Shown piece by piece: positions 1-6,508 of a stretch of DNA of 10,041 bases. The stretch's first letter is position 1. Every line of letters begins with the position of its first letter. Location of the stretch: assembly GCA_937928335.1 (NCBI GenBank), contig CALFWN010000260.1:1-10041 (forward strand), written 5' to 3'. A program made the position numbers and the translations under genes. The DNA is from an uncultured Litoreibacter sp. Its GTDB lineage: Bacteria > Pseudomonadota > Alphaproteobacteria > Rhodobacterales > Rhodobacteraceae. The notes under the pieces were generated by a model that was not told where the DNA came from, did no database searches, and worked only from the letters and a program-made list of their open reading frames with translations.

Positions 1-701
1 TGACGCTTGACCTGCAGCTTCTCGGGCAACGGCACAAGGACATCAAGAACGGCCTGTCGGCTCCGCCCAAATTGACACCGATGGTGCTTGCCGATCTGGC
101 CACGAAATGGGGCTGGGGCATCAAGATGCTGCAAACCAAGCGCCGGACATTTCGCAACATTGTGGGCCATGCGCAATCGGTGGATGACATCTCGCAGCTG
201 CACAGCTGGACCGCCCAGCAGTTTGATCCGCGGCTGAACTGGGACACGGTGAAAGAGTACCGCAAGAAATGGGACCGTAAGCTGATCCTGAAAGGCATTC
301 TGGATGTCGAGGATGCCAAGAAGGCGCTTGATGTGGGCGCTGATGCGATCATCGTGTCAAATCATGGCGGGCGTCAGCTTGACGGCGCACTCAGCTCGAT
401 CCGAATGCTGCGCCCTATTCTGGACGCGGTGGGCGACAAGATCGAGGTTCATATCGATGGCGGCATACGCACCGGCCAGGACGTGCTGAAAGCCGTGGCG
501 ATGGGGGCCAAGGGCACCTATATCGGCCGCGCCTTCATCTACGGGCTGGGGGCGATGGGGGAGAAAGGCGTGAGCGAAGCGTTGCGTGTCATCCACAAGG
601 AGCTGGACACCACGATGGCGCTTTGCGGCGAGCGCGACATCAACAATCTCGGTGCGCATAATCTTCTGGTGCCCAAGGATTTCGTCGGCGACTGGGTCTA
701 G
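1..701 (+). CDS. lldD: L-lactate dehydrogenase (FMN-dependent alpha-hydroxy-acid dehydrogenase), C-terminal part
   Basis: This is the C-terminal 232 residues of an FMN-dependent alpha-hydroxy-acid dehydrogenase; the first complete codon is at 3 and the 5' part lies outside the window. The family has about 380 residues, so roughly 60% is present. It oxidises L-lactate to pyruvate and passes electrons to the respiratory chain at the inner membrane. The frame enters with LGQRHKDIKNG, typical of LldD. It continues through the FMN-contacting lysine of LILKGI (codon 291-293), the signature SNHGGRQLD with its catalytic histidine (codon 363-365) and substrate-binding arginine, then DGGIRTG and GRAFIYGL, which bind the FMN phosphate. 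The gene ends in TAG at 699-701, inside a CTAG shared with the convergent transporter gene. The frame could be read from a TTG at 72, but the upstream codons are clearly family sequence, so this is a window-edge truncation. Another 2-hydroxy-acid (glycolate or mandelate) substrate cannot be excluded. Confidence 0.85.
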   Translation, partial: TLDLQLLGQRHKDIKNGLSAPPKLTPMVLADLATKWGWGIKMLQTKRRTFRNIVGHAQSVDDISQLHSWTAQQFDPRLNWDTVKEYRKKWDRKLILKGILDVEDAKKALDVGADAIIVSNHGGRQLDGALSSIRMLRPILDAVGDKIEVHIDGGIRTGQDVLKAVAMGAKGTYIGRAFIYGLGAMGEKGVSEALRVIHKELDTTMALCGERDINNLGAHNLLVPKDFVGDWV

Positions 702-1834
702 ACACCCCATCTGCGCAGCACGCCCAGAAGCGGAAAGAGGACGCAGACCAGCACGCCTATGGCAAAGAAGCTGGTCCGCAACCCAAACCCCTGGCTGATC
801 AGCCCCATCGCCGCGGGGGCGATGAAGAAGCCGGAAAAGCCAATGACCGCGGCGCGGGATATGGCGAGCGTTCTAACTTCGGGCTTCACGAGGCGGCCGA
901 CAATCGCAAAACCGATGGGGCCAATGGCGGAGACCCCAAGCCCAAGCGTGCCATAGCCGATATAGGCCATCAGCGGCGACACGGCGGCAGCCGCAATCAC
1001 TGCGCCGGCGACGGCCATCACCGCACCCCAGAAGATCACGGTCAGATCGCTCCATTTCTCGGCAACCGCCTGCCCGCCAAACCGCCCTACCGCCATTGTC
1101 AGACCCAACATCGTTGGCCCTAGCGCCCCTTGGGCGGCGCGGCCTCCCAGCGTGCGCTCGACATGCAGCGCGGACCAGCTCTCTACGGCGGCCTCTGCCA
1201 TGAAGGCGATCATCACAACAGCCCCGCACAGACCGACAACAGCATAGGGGAACCGCGCGCCATGCGCGGTCTCCGTGCTGTGTTTGGCCACCGGCATCCG
1301 GGTGCGGGTGGCAAGGATCAGGGCCAGCACGCCCACGCCTGCAAAGATGATCACGGGCGGCGCACCGGCCTCCCGGCCCAGCCCGGTGCCAAAAGCACCG
1401 ATTGCATAGGCCACCGAGAACATGCCGTGATTGGCGTTCATCAGCGGGCGCGTATGAACGGCCTCAAGTTCAGAGACCCTTGCGTTCATGGTCACATCCA
1501 ACAGCCCGGAGGCCAACCCCGCCAACACCATAGCCGCGAAAAACGCCATTGGCGTGGTGGCCAGCCCGGGAAACAGAAACGCCGCCGCCAGGCCGATACA
1601 GGCCACCGGCAAAGCCCATTGCCCAAGGCTGCGGTCAAAGATCGGGGCCAGAACCATCGTCGTCAGAAGCCCGAATGACGTGCCCAGCAGCAGCAACCCG
1701 AAGGTCGCGTCATCCGCGCCGATTTGCGCTTTGAGCTGCGGGGCCAGTGCTGCCATCGAACCCCAAAACAACCCCACCACGGCAAAGGCCGCGACGGGGG
1801 CATGGGAGATACGGATGGCGGATATAACGGACAT
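698..1834 (-). CDS. MFS transporter, YbjJ/fucose-permease-like
   Basis: This is a 378-residue major facilitator superfamily permease of the inner membrane. The protein is almost entirely hydrophobic segments separated by short loops, compatible with 12 helices. The loop after helix 2 carries an abbreviated MFS motif A ([10 protein letters not shown], about residues 63-72). Residues 116-137, containing [12 protein letters not shown] and RPLMNANHG, resemble the stretch found in the YbjJ-like branch of sugar/fucose permease-type MFS proteins. A basic, polar stretch (about residues 176-194) is the likely central cytoplasmic loop. The ATG is at 1832-1834 and is preceded only by a poor Shine-Dalgarno (TTGGCGGC), but no better start is visible. 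The gene converges on lldD with a 4-base overlap and diverges from rplY. The substrate cannot be read from sequence; lactate is tempting from the neighbour, but convergent genes give no operon evidence. Confidence 0.85.
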   Translation of the reverse strand: MSVISAIRISHAPVAAFAVVGLFWGSMAALAPQLKAQIGADDATFGLLLLGTSFGLLTTMVLAPIFDRSLGQWALPVACIGLAAAFLFPGLATTPMAFFAAMVLAGLASGLLDVTMNARVSELEAVHTRPLMNANHGMFSVAYAIGAFGTGLGREAGAPPVIIFAGVGVLALILATRTRMPVAKHSTETAHGARFPYAVVGLCGAVVMIAFMAEAAVESWSALHVERTLGGRAAQGALGPTMLGLTMAVGRFGGQAVAEKWSDLTVIFWGAVMAVAGAVIAAAAVSPLMAYIGYGTLGLGVSAIGPIGFAIVGRLVKPEVRTLAISRAAVIGFSGFFIAPAAMGLISQGFGLRTSFFAIGVLVCVLFPLLGVLRRWGV

Positions 1835-1969
1835 GCCGCCAAGCGTTAGTCACATGGCGCAAGACACTCAATATGCAATCACAACAAAGCTCTTTCCCTG
1901 CGTTCGATTCGCGCCTATACGCACGGTTTCACGCGGCCCGACACCCTTGGAGGCAGCCGCATAACATTT

Positions 1970-1973
1970 GGAG
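1970..1973 (+). promoter_or_regulatory. Ribosome binding site of rplY
   Basis: GGAG lies 7 bases before the ATG at 1981. It fixes the rplY start and rules out reading the gene from the in-frame TTG codons around 1873. Confidence 0.75.
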
Positions 1974-1980
1974 AATTCAC

Positions 1981-2640
1981 ATGGCAAAAGAGATCCCTGA
2001 TCTTGTAGTTGAGCCACGCGCGGGGACAGGCAAGGGGGCCGCCCGCACTGCACGCCGTAACGGTATGGTGCCTGGCGTGGTCTATGGCGGCGGGGTTGAC
2101 CCGCAAGCCATTCAGATCCCCTTCAACGTGCTGTTCAAGAAGCTGAAAGAAGGCCGCTTCCTGGCGACCCTGTTCAACCTGAAAATGGACGGTGCCGAGG
2201 ATGTGCGCGTCATCTGCCGGAATGTGCAGCGCGACGTGGTCAAGGACTTGCCAACGCATATCGACCTGCTGCGCCTGAAGCGCAACACCAAGATTGCGCT
2301 GTTTATCCCGGTTGAAGTGACCGGCGAGGATGCAAGCCCCGGCCTGACCCAGGGCGGCGTGCTGTCTCTGGTGCGCCCCGAGGTTGAGCTGGTTGTGACC
2401 GCGTCCGACATCCCGGACCACATCACCATCGACGTCTCGGAGCTGGGTATCGGCGACAATGTGTCGATCTCTTCGGTGACCTTGCCTGAAGGTGCCAAAC
2501 CCACCATCGACCGCGATTTCGTCATTGCCAATATTCAAGCCCCATCGGGTCTGAAATCGGCCAGCGACGACGAGGATGAGGCCGAGGATGCCGCAGAAGA
2601 TGCAGCGCCAGAGGCCGAAGCTGAGGGCGGCGACGAGTAG
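1981..2640 (+). CDS. rplY: 50S ribosomal protein L25, CTC (TL5) type
   Basis: This is a 219-residue L25 of the long CTC/TL5 form, which binds 5S rRNA in the central protuberance of the large subunit. Residues 1-95 are the 5S-binding L25 domain, with the characteristic [20 protein letters not shown] stretch near residues 17-36 that contacts RNA. Residues 98-187 are the C-terminal beta-rich TL5 domain ([28 protein letters not shown]). Residues 196-219 form an acidic tail in which 14 of 24 residues are Asp or Glu. The start is chosen from [13 protein letters not shown], the usual family beginning, and the GGAG before it; the open frame continues about 36 codons further upstream but that part has no family character. 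A TATACG at 1916-1921, 17 bases after a weak TTTCCC, is a possible but unconvincing promoter. A strong terminator follows, so the gene is probably transcribed alone. Its plus-strand neighbour pth is a common partner of rplY in bacteria. Confidence 0.95.
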   Translation: MAKEIPDLVVEPRAGTGKGAARTARRNGMVPGVVYGGGVDPQAIQIPFNVLFKKLKEGRFLATLFNLKMDGAEDVRVICRNVQRDVVKDLPTHIDLLRLKRNTKIALFIPVEVTGEDASPGLTQGGVLSLVRPEVELVVTASDIPDHITIDVSELGIGDNVSISSVTLPEGAKPTIDRDFVIANIQAPSGLKSASDDEDEAEDAAEDAAPEAEAEGGDE

Positions 2641-2668
2641 TCTCGAAGACCTTTTTTACCGGATTGAG

Positions 2669-2700
2669 AAGGCGGGGCCATGCGGTCTCGCCTTTTTCTT
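2669..2700 (+). terminator. Intrinsic terminator of rplY
   Basis: The arms AAGGCGGGGCC (2669-2679) and GGTCTCGCCTT (2684-2694) form an 11-bp stem with two G-U pairs and the loop ATGC. The T-rich tract TTTCTT follows directly. It begins 28 bases after the rplY stop. Read on the other strand the hairpin has no T run, so it is less likely to serve the convergent FkbM gene. Confidence 0.85.
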
Positions 2701-2728
2701 TGGCATGGCAGGTTCAGACTGGGCAGGA

Positions 2729-3424
2729 TCAGGCTGGGGAGGATGCGTCCAGCTGCTGACCCTGCCTGCAAAACCCGATCAATGCGCCGCGTGACAGATC
2801 AGGGGCGTAGATCAACCCCGAGGCAGACATGCCGTCAAAGATACGCTTGATCACCGTGTCAGGGTAGCGGTCCGGGTGCAGCTCCAGCGCCACCACGCGC
2901 ACGAAATCGGGCCACGGCGCATCAAAAAGATCCGCCTCCGCCCCTTCGACATCCATGATCACCACCGTCGGTTTATGAGCCTCAAGCAGATCGCCCATAA
3001 CCAAAGCAGGCACGCTTATGGCGCCCTCCTCCTCGGGCGCGCCCATGCTAGACGCCCAGAACGCATGTGCGTTCTTTAGATGCACCCGAGCGCCTTTGAC
3101 CGGCGCGCCGACAATGGCCCCGTGCAGCAGCACGGCCTCCTCGCAATCATTGCGGTCAAGATTGGTGCGGATGGTGTTCAGCAGGCGCGGGTTGGCCTCC
3201 ACCGACATCATATTTTGCGCACCCGCCAGCATCGCGCAGATCGTCGAGATGTAGCCAACCCCTGCCCCCAGCTCCAGAACCCTGTCGCCATAGTCGATCA
3301 TCAATTGCGCGGCGCGCGCCTCGTTGGCCTCGTAGTGCCCGGTCTCCAGCCTGTCGCGGATGCGTGGGGTCAGCAATCTGTCTGGAACCTCGAGGGAAAC
3401 GCCGCTGAGTTCGAATTGTGCCAC
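2729..3424 (-). CDS. FkbM-family SAM-dependent methyltransferase
   Basis: This is a class I S-adenosylmethionine methyltransferase of the FkbM family, 231 residues from the chosen start. The SAM-binding motif I is VLELGAGVGYIS (residues 49-60). The acidic end of strand 2 is SVEANP (74-79), and the FkbM signature is IMDVEGAEADLF (156-167), followed by ALELHP (179-184). Members usually O-methylate sugars or small metabolites in the cytoplasm; the substrate here is unknown. The frame is open up to a GTG at 3493, but that would begin 2 bases from the pth start and adds 23 residues without family character. I prefer the GTG at 3422-3424, which has AAGG 9 bases upstream and begins just before QFELSGVSLEVPD, where the domain starts. 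The gene lies between rplY and pth on the opposite strand, diverging from pth, with its own candidate promoter at 3453-3481. It does not appear to belong functionally to its translation-related neighbours. Confidence 0.85.
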   Translation of the reverse strand: MAQFELSGVSLEVPDRLLTPRIRDRLETGHYEANEARAAQLMIDYGDRVLELGAGVGYISTICAMLAGAQNMMSVEANPRLLNTIRTNLDRNDCEEAVLLHGAIVGAPVKGARVHLKNAHAFWASSMGAPEEEGAISVPALVMGDLLEAHKPTVVIMDVEGAEADLFDAPWPDFVRVVALELHPDRYPDTVIKRIFDGMSASGLIYAPDLSRGALIGFCRQGQQLDASSPA

Positions 3425-3433
3425 GCAAAGAAA

Positions 3434-3437
3434 CCTT
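3434..3437 (-). promoter_or_regulatory. Ribosome binding site of the FkbM methyltransferase gene
   Basis: AAGG on the minus strand lies 9 bases before the GTG at 3422-3424 and supports that start over the GTG at 3491-3493. Confidence 0.5.
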
Positions 3438-3452
3438 GTTAAGATGGCGCAA

Positions 3453-3481
3453 ATCCTACCCGCGCCCCGGCGTCCCGACAA
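3453..3481 (-). promoter_or_regulatory. Candidate promoter of the FkbM gene
   Basis: On the minus strand TTGTCG (3476-3481, 4 of 6 to the -35 consensus) and TAGGAT (3453-3458, 4 of 6 to the -10 consensus) are separated by exactly 17 bases. A transcript would start near 3446, leaving a leader of about 22 bases that contains the AAGG ribosome binding site. This fits the GTG start at 3424 and would exclude the upstream one. No comparable pair for pth was seen on the plus strand of the same 71-bp gap. Confidence 0.35.
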
Positions 3482-3495
3482 TATGGCATCCACAG

Positions 3496-4185
3496 ATGAA
3501 ACTCTTTGCAGGCCTCGGCAATCCCGGCGCGAAATATGCAGGTCACCGGCACAATATCGGTTTCATGGCGCTGGACCGGATTGCGCAGGATCACGGGTTT
3601 GGCCCGTGGAAAAGAAAATTTCAGGGTCAGATCAGCGAGGGCCGGCTGGGGTCGCAGAAAATCGTGCTGCTGAAGCCCGCAACTTTCATGAACAGGTCGG
3701 GCCAGTCGGTGGGCGAGGCGATGCGGTTCTACAAGCTCGACAGTACCGATGTGACCGTGTTCCACGACGAGATCGACCTCGCGCCGGGTAAATTGCGCTG
3801 CAAGGCCGGTGGGGGACATGCGGGCCATAATGGGCTGCGCTCGATCCATGAGCATCTGGGGCCGCATTACGACCGGGTGCGCATGGGCGTGGGCCATCCG
3901 GGGCATAAAGACCGCGTGCCGGGCTATGTGCTGCACGATTTCGCCAAGGCCGATCAGGAGTGGCTGGATGACATGCTGCGCGGCATCTCGGACGGTATCG
4001 CGCATCTGGCCGATGGGGATACGGGGCGGTTCCTCAACGCCGTTTCACTGCGACTTGCCCCGCCGCGATCCTCGACCAGCCAGCCCAAGCCAAAAGCCGC
4101 GCCACAAGAGAAGCCAAAGGCCGCGCCGCCTGCCCCGGAAGACGCCCGCTCCCCGATGCAAAAGCTGCTGGACAAGTTCAAATGA
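3496..4185 (+). CDS. pth: Peptidyl-tRNA hydrolase with Lys/Pro/Ala-rich C-terminal extension
   Basis: This is a 229-residue bacterial Pth, a cytoplasmic enzyme that cleaves the ester bond of peptidyl-tRNAs released from stalled ribosomes. All key residues are visible: Asn9 in GLGNPG, catalytic His19 in GHRHNIGF, Asn66 in PATFMNRSG, Asp91 in VFHDEIDL, and Asn112 in GGGHAGHNGL. These match E. coli Asn10, His20, Asn68, Asp93 and Asn114. The core ends around residue 185. It is followed by about 40 extra residues rich in Lys, Pro and Ala (KPKAAPQEKPKAAPPAP) and a final amphipathic MQKLLDKFK; E. coli Pth, at 194 residues, lacks this. The ATG at 3496 begins directly with the family start MKLFAGLGNPG; the ribosome binding site is weak. 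The stop TGA overlaps the start of the serine hydrolase gene (ATGA, 4182-4185), so the two are probably translationally coupled. Confidence 0.96.
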   Translation: MKLFAGLGNPGAKYAGHRHNIGFMALDRIAQDHGFGPWKRKFQGQISEGRLGSQKIVLLKPATFMNRSGQSVGEAMRFYKLDSTDVTVFHDEIDLAPGKLRCKAGGGHAGHNGLRSIHEHLGPHYDRVRMGVGHPGHKDRVPGYVLHDFAKADQEWLDDMLRGISDGIAHLADGDTGRFLNAVSLRLAPPRSSTSQPKPKAAPQEKPKAAPPAPEDARSPMQKLLDKFK

Positions 4186-5342
4186 TCCGCTGGATTACGC
4201 GCATCCTCGTTGCTCTCGTGCTGATTGCGGCCGCGGCAGCGCTTTGGAAACGGGAAGAAATCACACGCCTGATTGCCGTGAATACCTTGTTCGACGGGGG
4301 CAAGATCGTCAGCAATTTCTCAAATATGAACAACGCCTTCCTCTGGGCAGAGCTGGACCGGGGCGACGGGCCGGTCACGCCTTTGCCTCCGGGGCGGCAG
4401 GTTGCCATGCCCCGCGCGGTGCAAGACTGGGTCGAGGCGCGCGATGTGACCTCCCTGCTGGTGCTCAAAGACGGCAAGGTGGTGGTTGAGCAATATTACA
4501 AGGGAACGCTGCCCGGCGACCGCCGGATCGGGTGGTCCGTCGCAAAGAGCTTCCTGTCAGCTTTGTTCGGCATTGCCGTGAGCGAGGGCAAAATCACTGA
4601 CCTTGATGCGCCGGTCACCGACTATGTCGAAAGCCTGAAAGGCACGGCCTATGACGCGGCCACAATCCGCAACGTGCTGCACATGGCGTCAGGCATCACC
4701 TTTGACGAGGATTATCTGGACTATGACAGCGACATCAACCGCATGGGGCGGGTGCTGGCGCTGGGCGGCACGATGGACGGGTTTGCATCGGGGTTGACGC
4801 AGACCACCCGCCCGCCAGGCGAGCTGTGGGAATACACTTCGATTGATACGCATGTGCTGGGCATGGTTCTGCGGGCTGCCACCGGCCGCTCGCTGATCCG
4901 GGAGATGCAGGAAAAACTGATCGCGCCGATGGGGCTGGAGGCCTCTCCCTACTACCTGACCGACGGGGAGGGCGTGGCCTTTGCCCTTGGCGGGCTGAAC
5001 CTGACGACGCGTGACTTTGCGCGGATGGGGCTGATGTTCTTGCAAAACGGGCGCCTAGAAGATCGCCAGATCGTACCGGCCGCCTGGGTGGCCGAAAGCA
5101 CCGCGCCCTCTGCCCCCACCGCGCCGGGGCAGATCGGCTATGGGTATCAATGGTGGATACCCGTGGGGGCCGCGCCGGGCCAGTTCATGGCGCGTGGCAT
5201 CTACGGGCAATATGTCTATATTGATCGCCCGGCAGGCGTGGTGATCGCGACCACGGCGGCGGATCGCAAATTCCGCGATGCGGGTGTCAGCACGCAAAAT
5301 GTCGAGATGTTCCGCCTGATCGCAAATGAGGTAACGCAATGA
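4182..5342 (+). CDS. Membrane-anchored serine hydrolase, class C beta-lactamase/NylB-like fold
   Basis: This is a 386-residue serine hydrolase of the beta-lactamase/penicillin-binding-protein superfamily. Residues 5-22 form one hydrophobic segment after MIRWITR, a signal anchor without an obvious cleavage site, so the enzyme domain probably faces the periplasm. The nucleophile motif SxxK is SVAK, Ser119 and Lys122, in IGWSVAKSFLSALFG. The second motif is YTS with Tyr218 in WEYTSIDTHVLG, and the KTG-equivalent position is the degenerate GIYGQ at 339-343. The spacing and local sequence resemble 6-aminohexanoate-dimer hydrolase NylB (Ser112, Lys115, Tyr215), carboxylesterases and D-aminopeptidases more than true beta-lactamases. 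Substrate and resistance role cannot be inferred. The start overlaps the pth stop, and the stop overlaps the DUF2237 start, both as ATGA, which places it in the middle of a coupled three-gene operon. Confidence 0.88.
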   Translation: MIRWITRILVALVLIAAAAALWKREEITRLIAVNTLFDGGKIVSNFSNMNNAFLWAELDRGDGPVTPLPPGRQVAMPRAVQDWVEARDVTSLLVLKDGKVVVEQYYKGTLPGDRRIGWSVAKSFLSALFGIAVSEGKITDLDAPVTDYVESLKGTAYDAATIRNVLHMASGITFDEDYLDYDSDINRMGRVLALGGTMDGFASGLTQTTRPPGELWEYTSIDTHVLGMVLRAATGRSLIREMQEKLIAPMGLEASPYYLTDGEGVAFALGGLNLTTRDFARMGLMFLQNGRLEDRQIVPAAWVAESTAPSAPTAPGQIGYGYQWWIPVGAAPGQFMARGIYGQYVYIDRPAGVVIATTAADRKFRDAGVSTQNVEMFRLIANEVTQ

Positions 5343-5716
5343 ATATGGACCCCTCCCTCAACGTGCTTGGCGCCCCGTTGGAGACATGTTCCAAAGACCC
5401 GGTGACAGGTTTTTTTCGCAATGGGTGTTGCGATACCGGGCCGATGGATCAGGGCAGCCACACGGTTTGCGCGGTGATGACGGCGGAGTTTCTGGCCCTG
5501 TCGAAATACCTTGGAAACGACTTGTCCACGCCCCGCCCGGAGTTCGGCTTTGCCGGGTTGAAGCCCGGCGATCAATGGTGCCTGTGCGCTTCGCGCTTTT
5601 TGCAAGCCCATGACGAAGGGGCAGCGCCCCGGGTCAATCTGGGGGCCACCCATCAAAGGGCGCTGGACGTGGTCTCTCTGGAGGTTCTGGCGCTTTACGC
5701 CTTGCCTGCGGATTAA
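5339..5716 (+). CDS. DUF2237 family protein
   Basis: This is a 125-residue protein of the DUF2237 family, conserved in bacteria and of unknown biochemical function. The whole family pattern is present: NVLGAPLETC, DPVTGFFRNGCC, TGPMDQGSHTVCAVMTAEFL, GNDLSTPRPEFGF, LKPGDQWCLCASR and ALDVVSLEVL. Six cysteines stand at residues 17, 30, 31, 44, 81 and 83, mostly in conserved blocks, which suggests metal binding or disulfides; that is inference. There is no signal peptide, so it is likely cytoplasmic. The ATG at 5339 overlaps the preceding stop (ATGA) and has GAGG 7 bases upstream (5328-5331). A second ATG at 5345 is possible but less well placed. The TAA stop lies within TTAA shared with the convergent M50 protease gene. 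Confidence 0.9.
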   Translation: MNMDPSLNVLGAPLETCSKDPVTGFFRNGCCDTGPMDQGSHTVCAVMTAEFLALSKYLGNDLSTPRPEFGFAGLKPGDQWCLCASRFLQAHDEGAAPRVNLGATHQRALDVVSLEVLALYALPAD

Positions 5717-6369
5717 CGCGTCGCCCGCGTCATCTGGACATGAAGCCCGAAGGGCGGGATGAAGAACAGCACGAACCCAAGGGTGACATAGACCCAGATC
5801 ATCATCGGAATCCACAGCACTGTCATGAAGAGGCCAACCCACCCGGCCAGACGGGTTGCCGCATAGGGCTGCATGAACCGCATCAGCAAAAGCTGAAACA
5901 GCTTTCCGCCATCCAACGGCATGACGGGCAGCAGGTTGAGCAGCGCCAGAAACAGGTTCATCTGTGCCAGCCAGTAAAGCGCCCATGACAAGGTCGGATC
6001 TGCCATCAGAGGCGACAAAAGGGAGGCCACAGCCCAGATCACCAGATTCACGATCGGCCCCATAGCCACGATCAGCTCTTCCTCATAGGGCGTCACACTG
6101 GCAGACCGTTCGCAGAAGCCGCCGCCGCCATAGATCATGATGCGGCGCACCGGGATGCCCTGGATCAGGCAGCCCCATGCGTGGCCAAGCTCATGCAGAA
6201 AGATCGACCCGATCAACATGGCGAAGGATATCAGCCCGTAAAACATCATCTCCGGCGAGCCACCAAGCGGCACGAAGATCAGCGCCAACAGCATCAGGCT
6301 GCCCCCGATTTGTATGGGGACGCCCCAAGGGCCGCGGATTTCAAAGATCGGGTTTTCGCTTCCAAACAT
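5713..6369 (-). CDS. Site-2-type M50 family zinc metalloprotease
   Basis: This is a 218-residue integral membrane metalloprotease of peptidase family M50 (site-2 protease type), which cuts substrates within or near the membrane. The zinc motif HELGH lies at residues 59-63 inside a hydrophobic segment (AMLIGSIFLHELGHAWG). The third ligand motif is NLLPVMPLDGGK, with Asp153 in LDGG. Several further hydrophobic stretches (about 22-36, 103-123, 128-148, 173-205) agree with a short S2P core without PDZ or CBS domains. The frame is open to 6543, within the end of trpB, but the ATG at 6367-6369 has AAGG 8 bases upstream and begins MFGSENPIFEIRGPWGVPIQ, like related proteins. The substrate is unknown; anti-sigma factor processing is a known role of the family but nothing here points to it. 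Upstream is the trpB terminator, so it should have its own promoter. Confidence 0.88.
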   Translation of the reverse strand: MFGSENPIFEIRGPWGVPIQIGGSLMLLALIFVPLGGSPEMMFYGLISFAMLIGSIFLHELGHAWGCLIQGIPVRRIMIYGGGGFCERSASVTPYEEELIVAMGPIVNLVIWAVASLLSPLMADPTLSWALYWLAQMNLFLALLNLLPVMPLDGGKLFQLLLMRFMQPYAATRLAGWVGLFMTVLWIPMMIWVYVTLGFVLFFIPPFGLHVQMTRATR

Positions 6370-6377
6370 TGTGTTGG

Positions 6378-6381
6378 CCTT
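6378..6381 (-). promoter_or_regulatory. Ribosome binding site of the M50 protease gene
   Basis: AAGG on the minus strand, 8 bases before the ATG at 6367-6369, decides this start against the longer frame reaching into trpB. Confidence 0.5.
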
Positions 6382-6426
6382 GAAAATATTGCTGCAATCC
6401 CGTGACGCTATCAGCGAAATCGGGCG

Positions 6427-6446
6427 GCAATTGGCCTGCAATTGGC
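6427..6446. repeat. Tandem 9-bp direct repeat upstream of the M50 protease gene
   Basis: GCAATTGGC occurs at 6427-6435 and again at 6438-6446, an 11-base period, about one helical turn. Each copy contains the palindrome CAATTG. It lies 58-77 bases before the protease ATG and just beyond the trpB terminator, where an operator would be expected. It may also be coincidence. Confidence 0.5.
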
Positions 6447-6484
6447 AAAGAGAAAGGCCATCTGGCACTGCACAAGATGGCCTT
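6447..6484 (-). terminator. Intrinsic terminator of trpB
   Basis: A perfect 10-bp inverted repeat, AAGGCCATCT / AGATGGCCTT (arms 6475-6484 and 6454-6463), has an 11-base loop and is followed on the minus strand by TCTCTTTG. It starts 24 bases after the trpB stop and ends the trpB transcript ahead of the M50 protease gene. Confidence 0.8.
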
Positions 6485-6508
6485 GGTCCGAAATCCAGCG
6501 GTTTGGCG

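Noticed and set aside
1130..1678. A 182-codon plus-strand frame opposite the MFS gene
   Set aside because: Low-complexity His/Gln/Gly/Arg-rich translation, no ribosome binding site, and entirely covered by the transporter gene.
1873..1980. A 36-codon N-terminal extension of rplY
   Set aside because: The GGAG at 1970-1973 and the family start MAKEIPDL place the start at 1981; the extension has no L25 character.
4182..5342. A functional beta-lactamase resistance gene
   Set aside because: The fold family fits but the KTG motif is absent, the N-terminus is an anchor, and the gene is embedded in a housekeeping operon.
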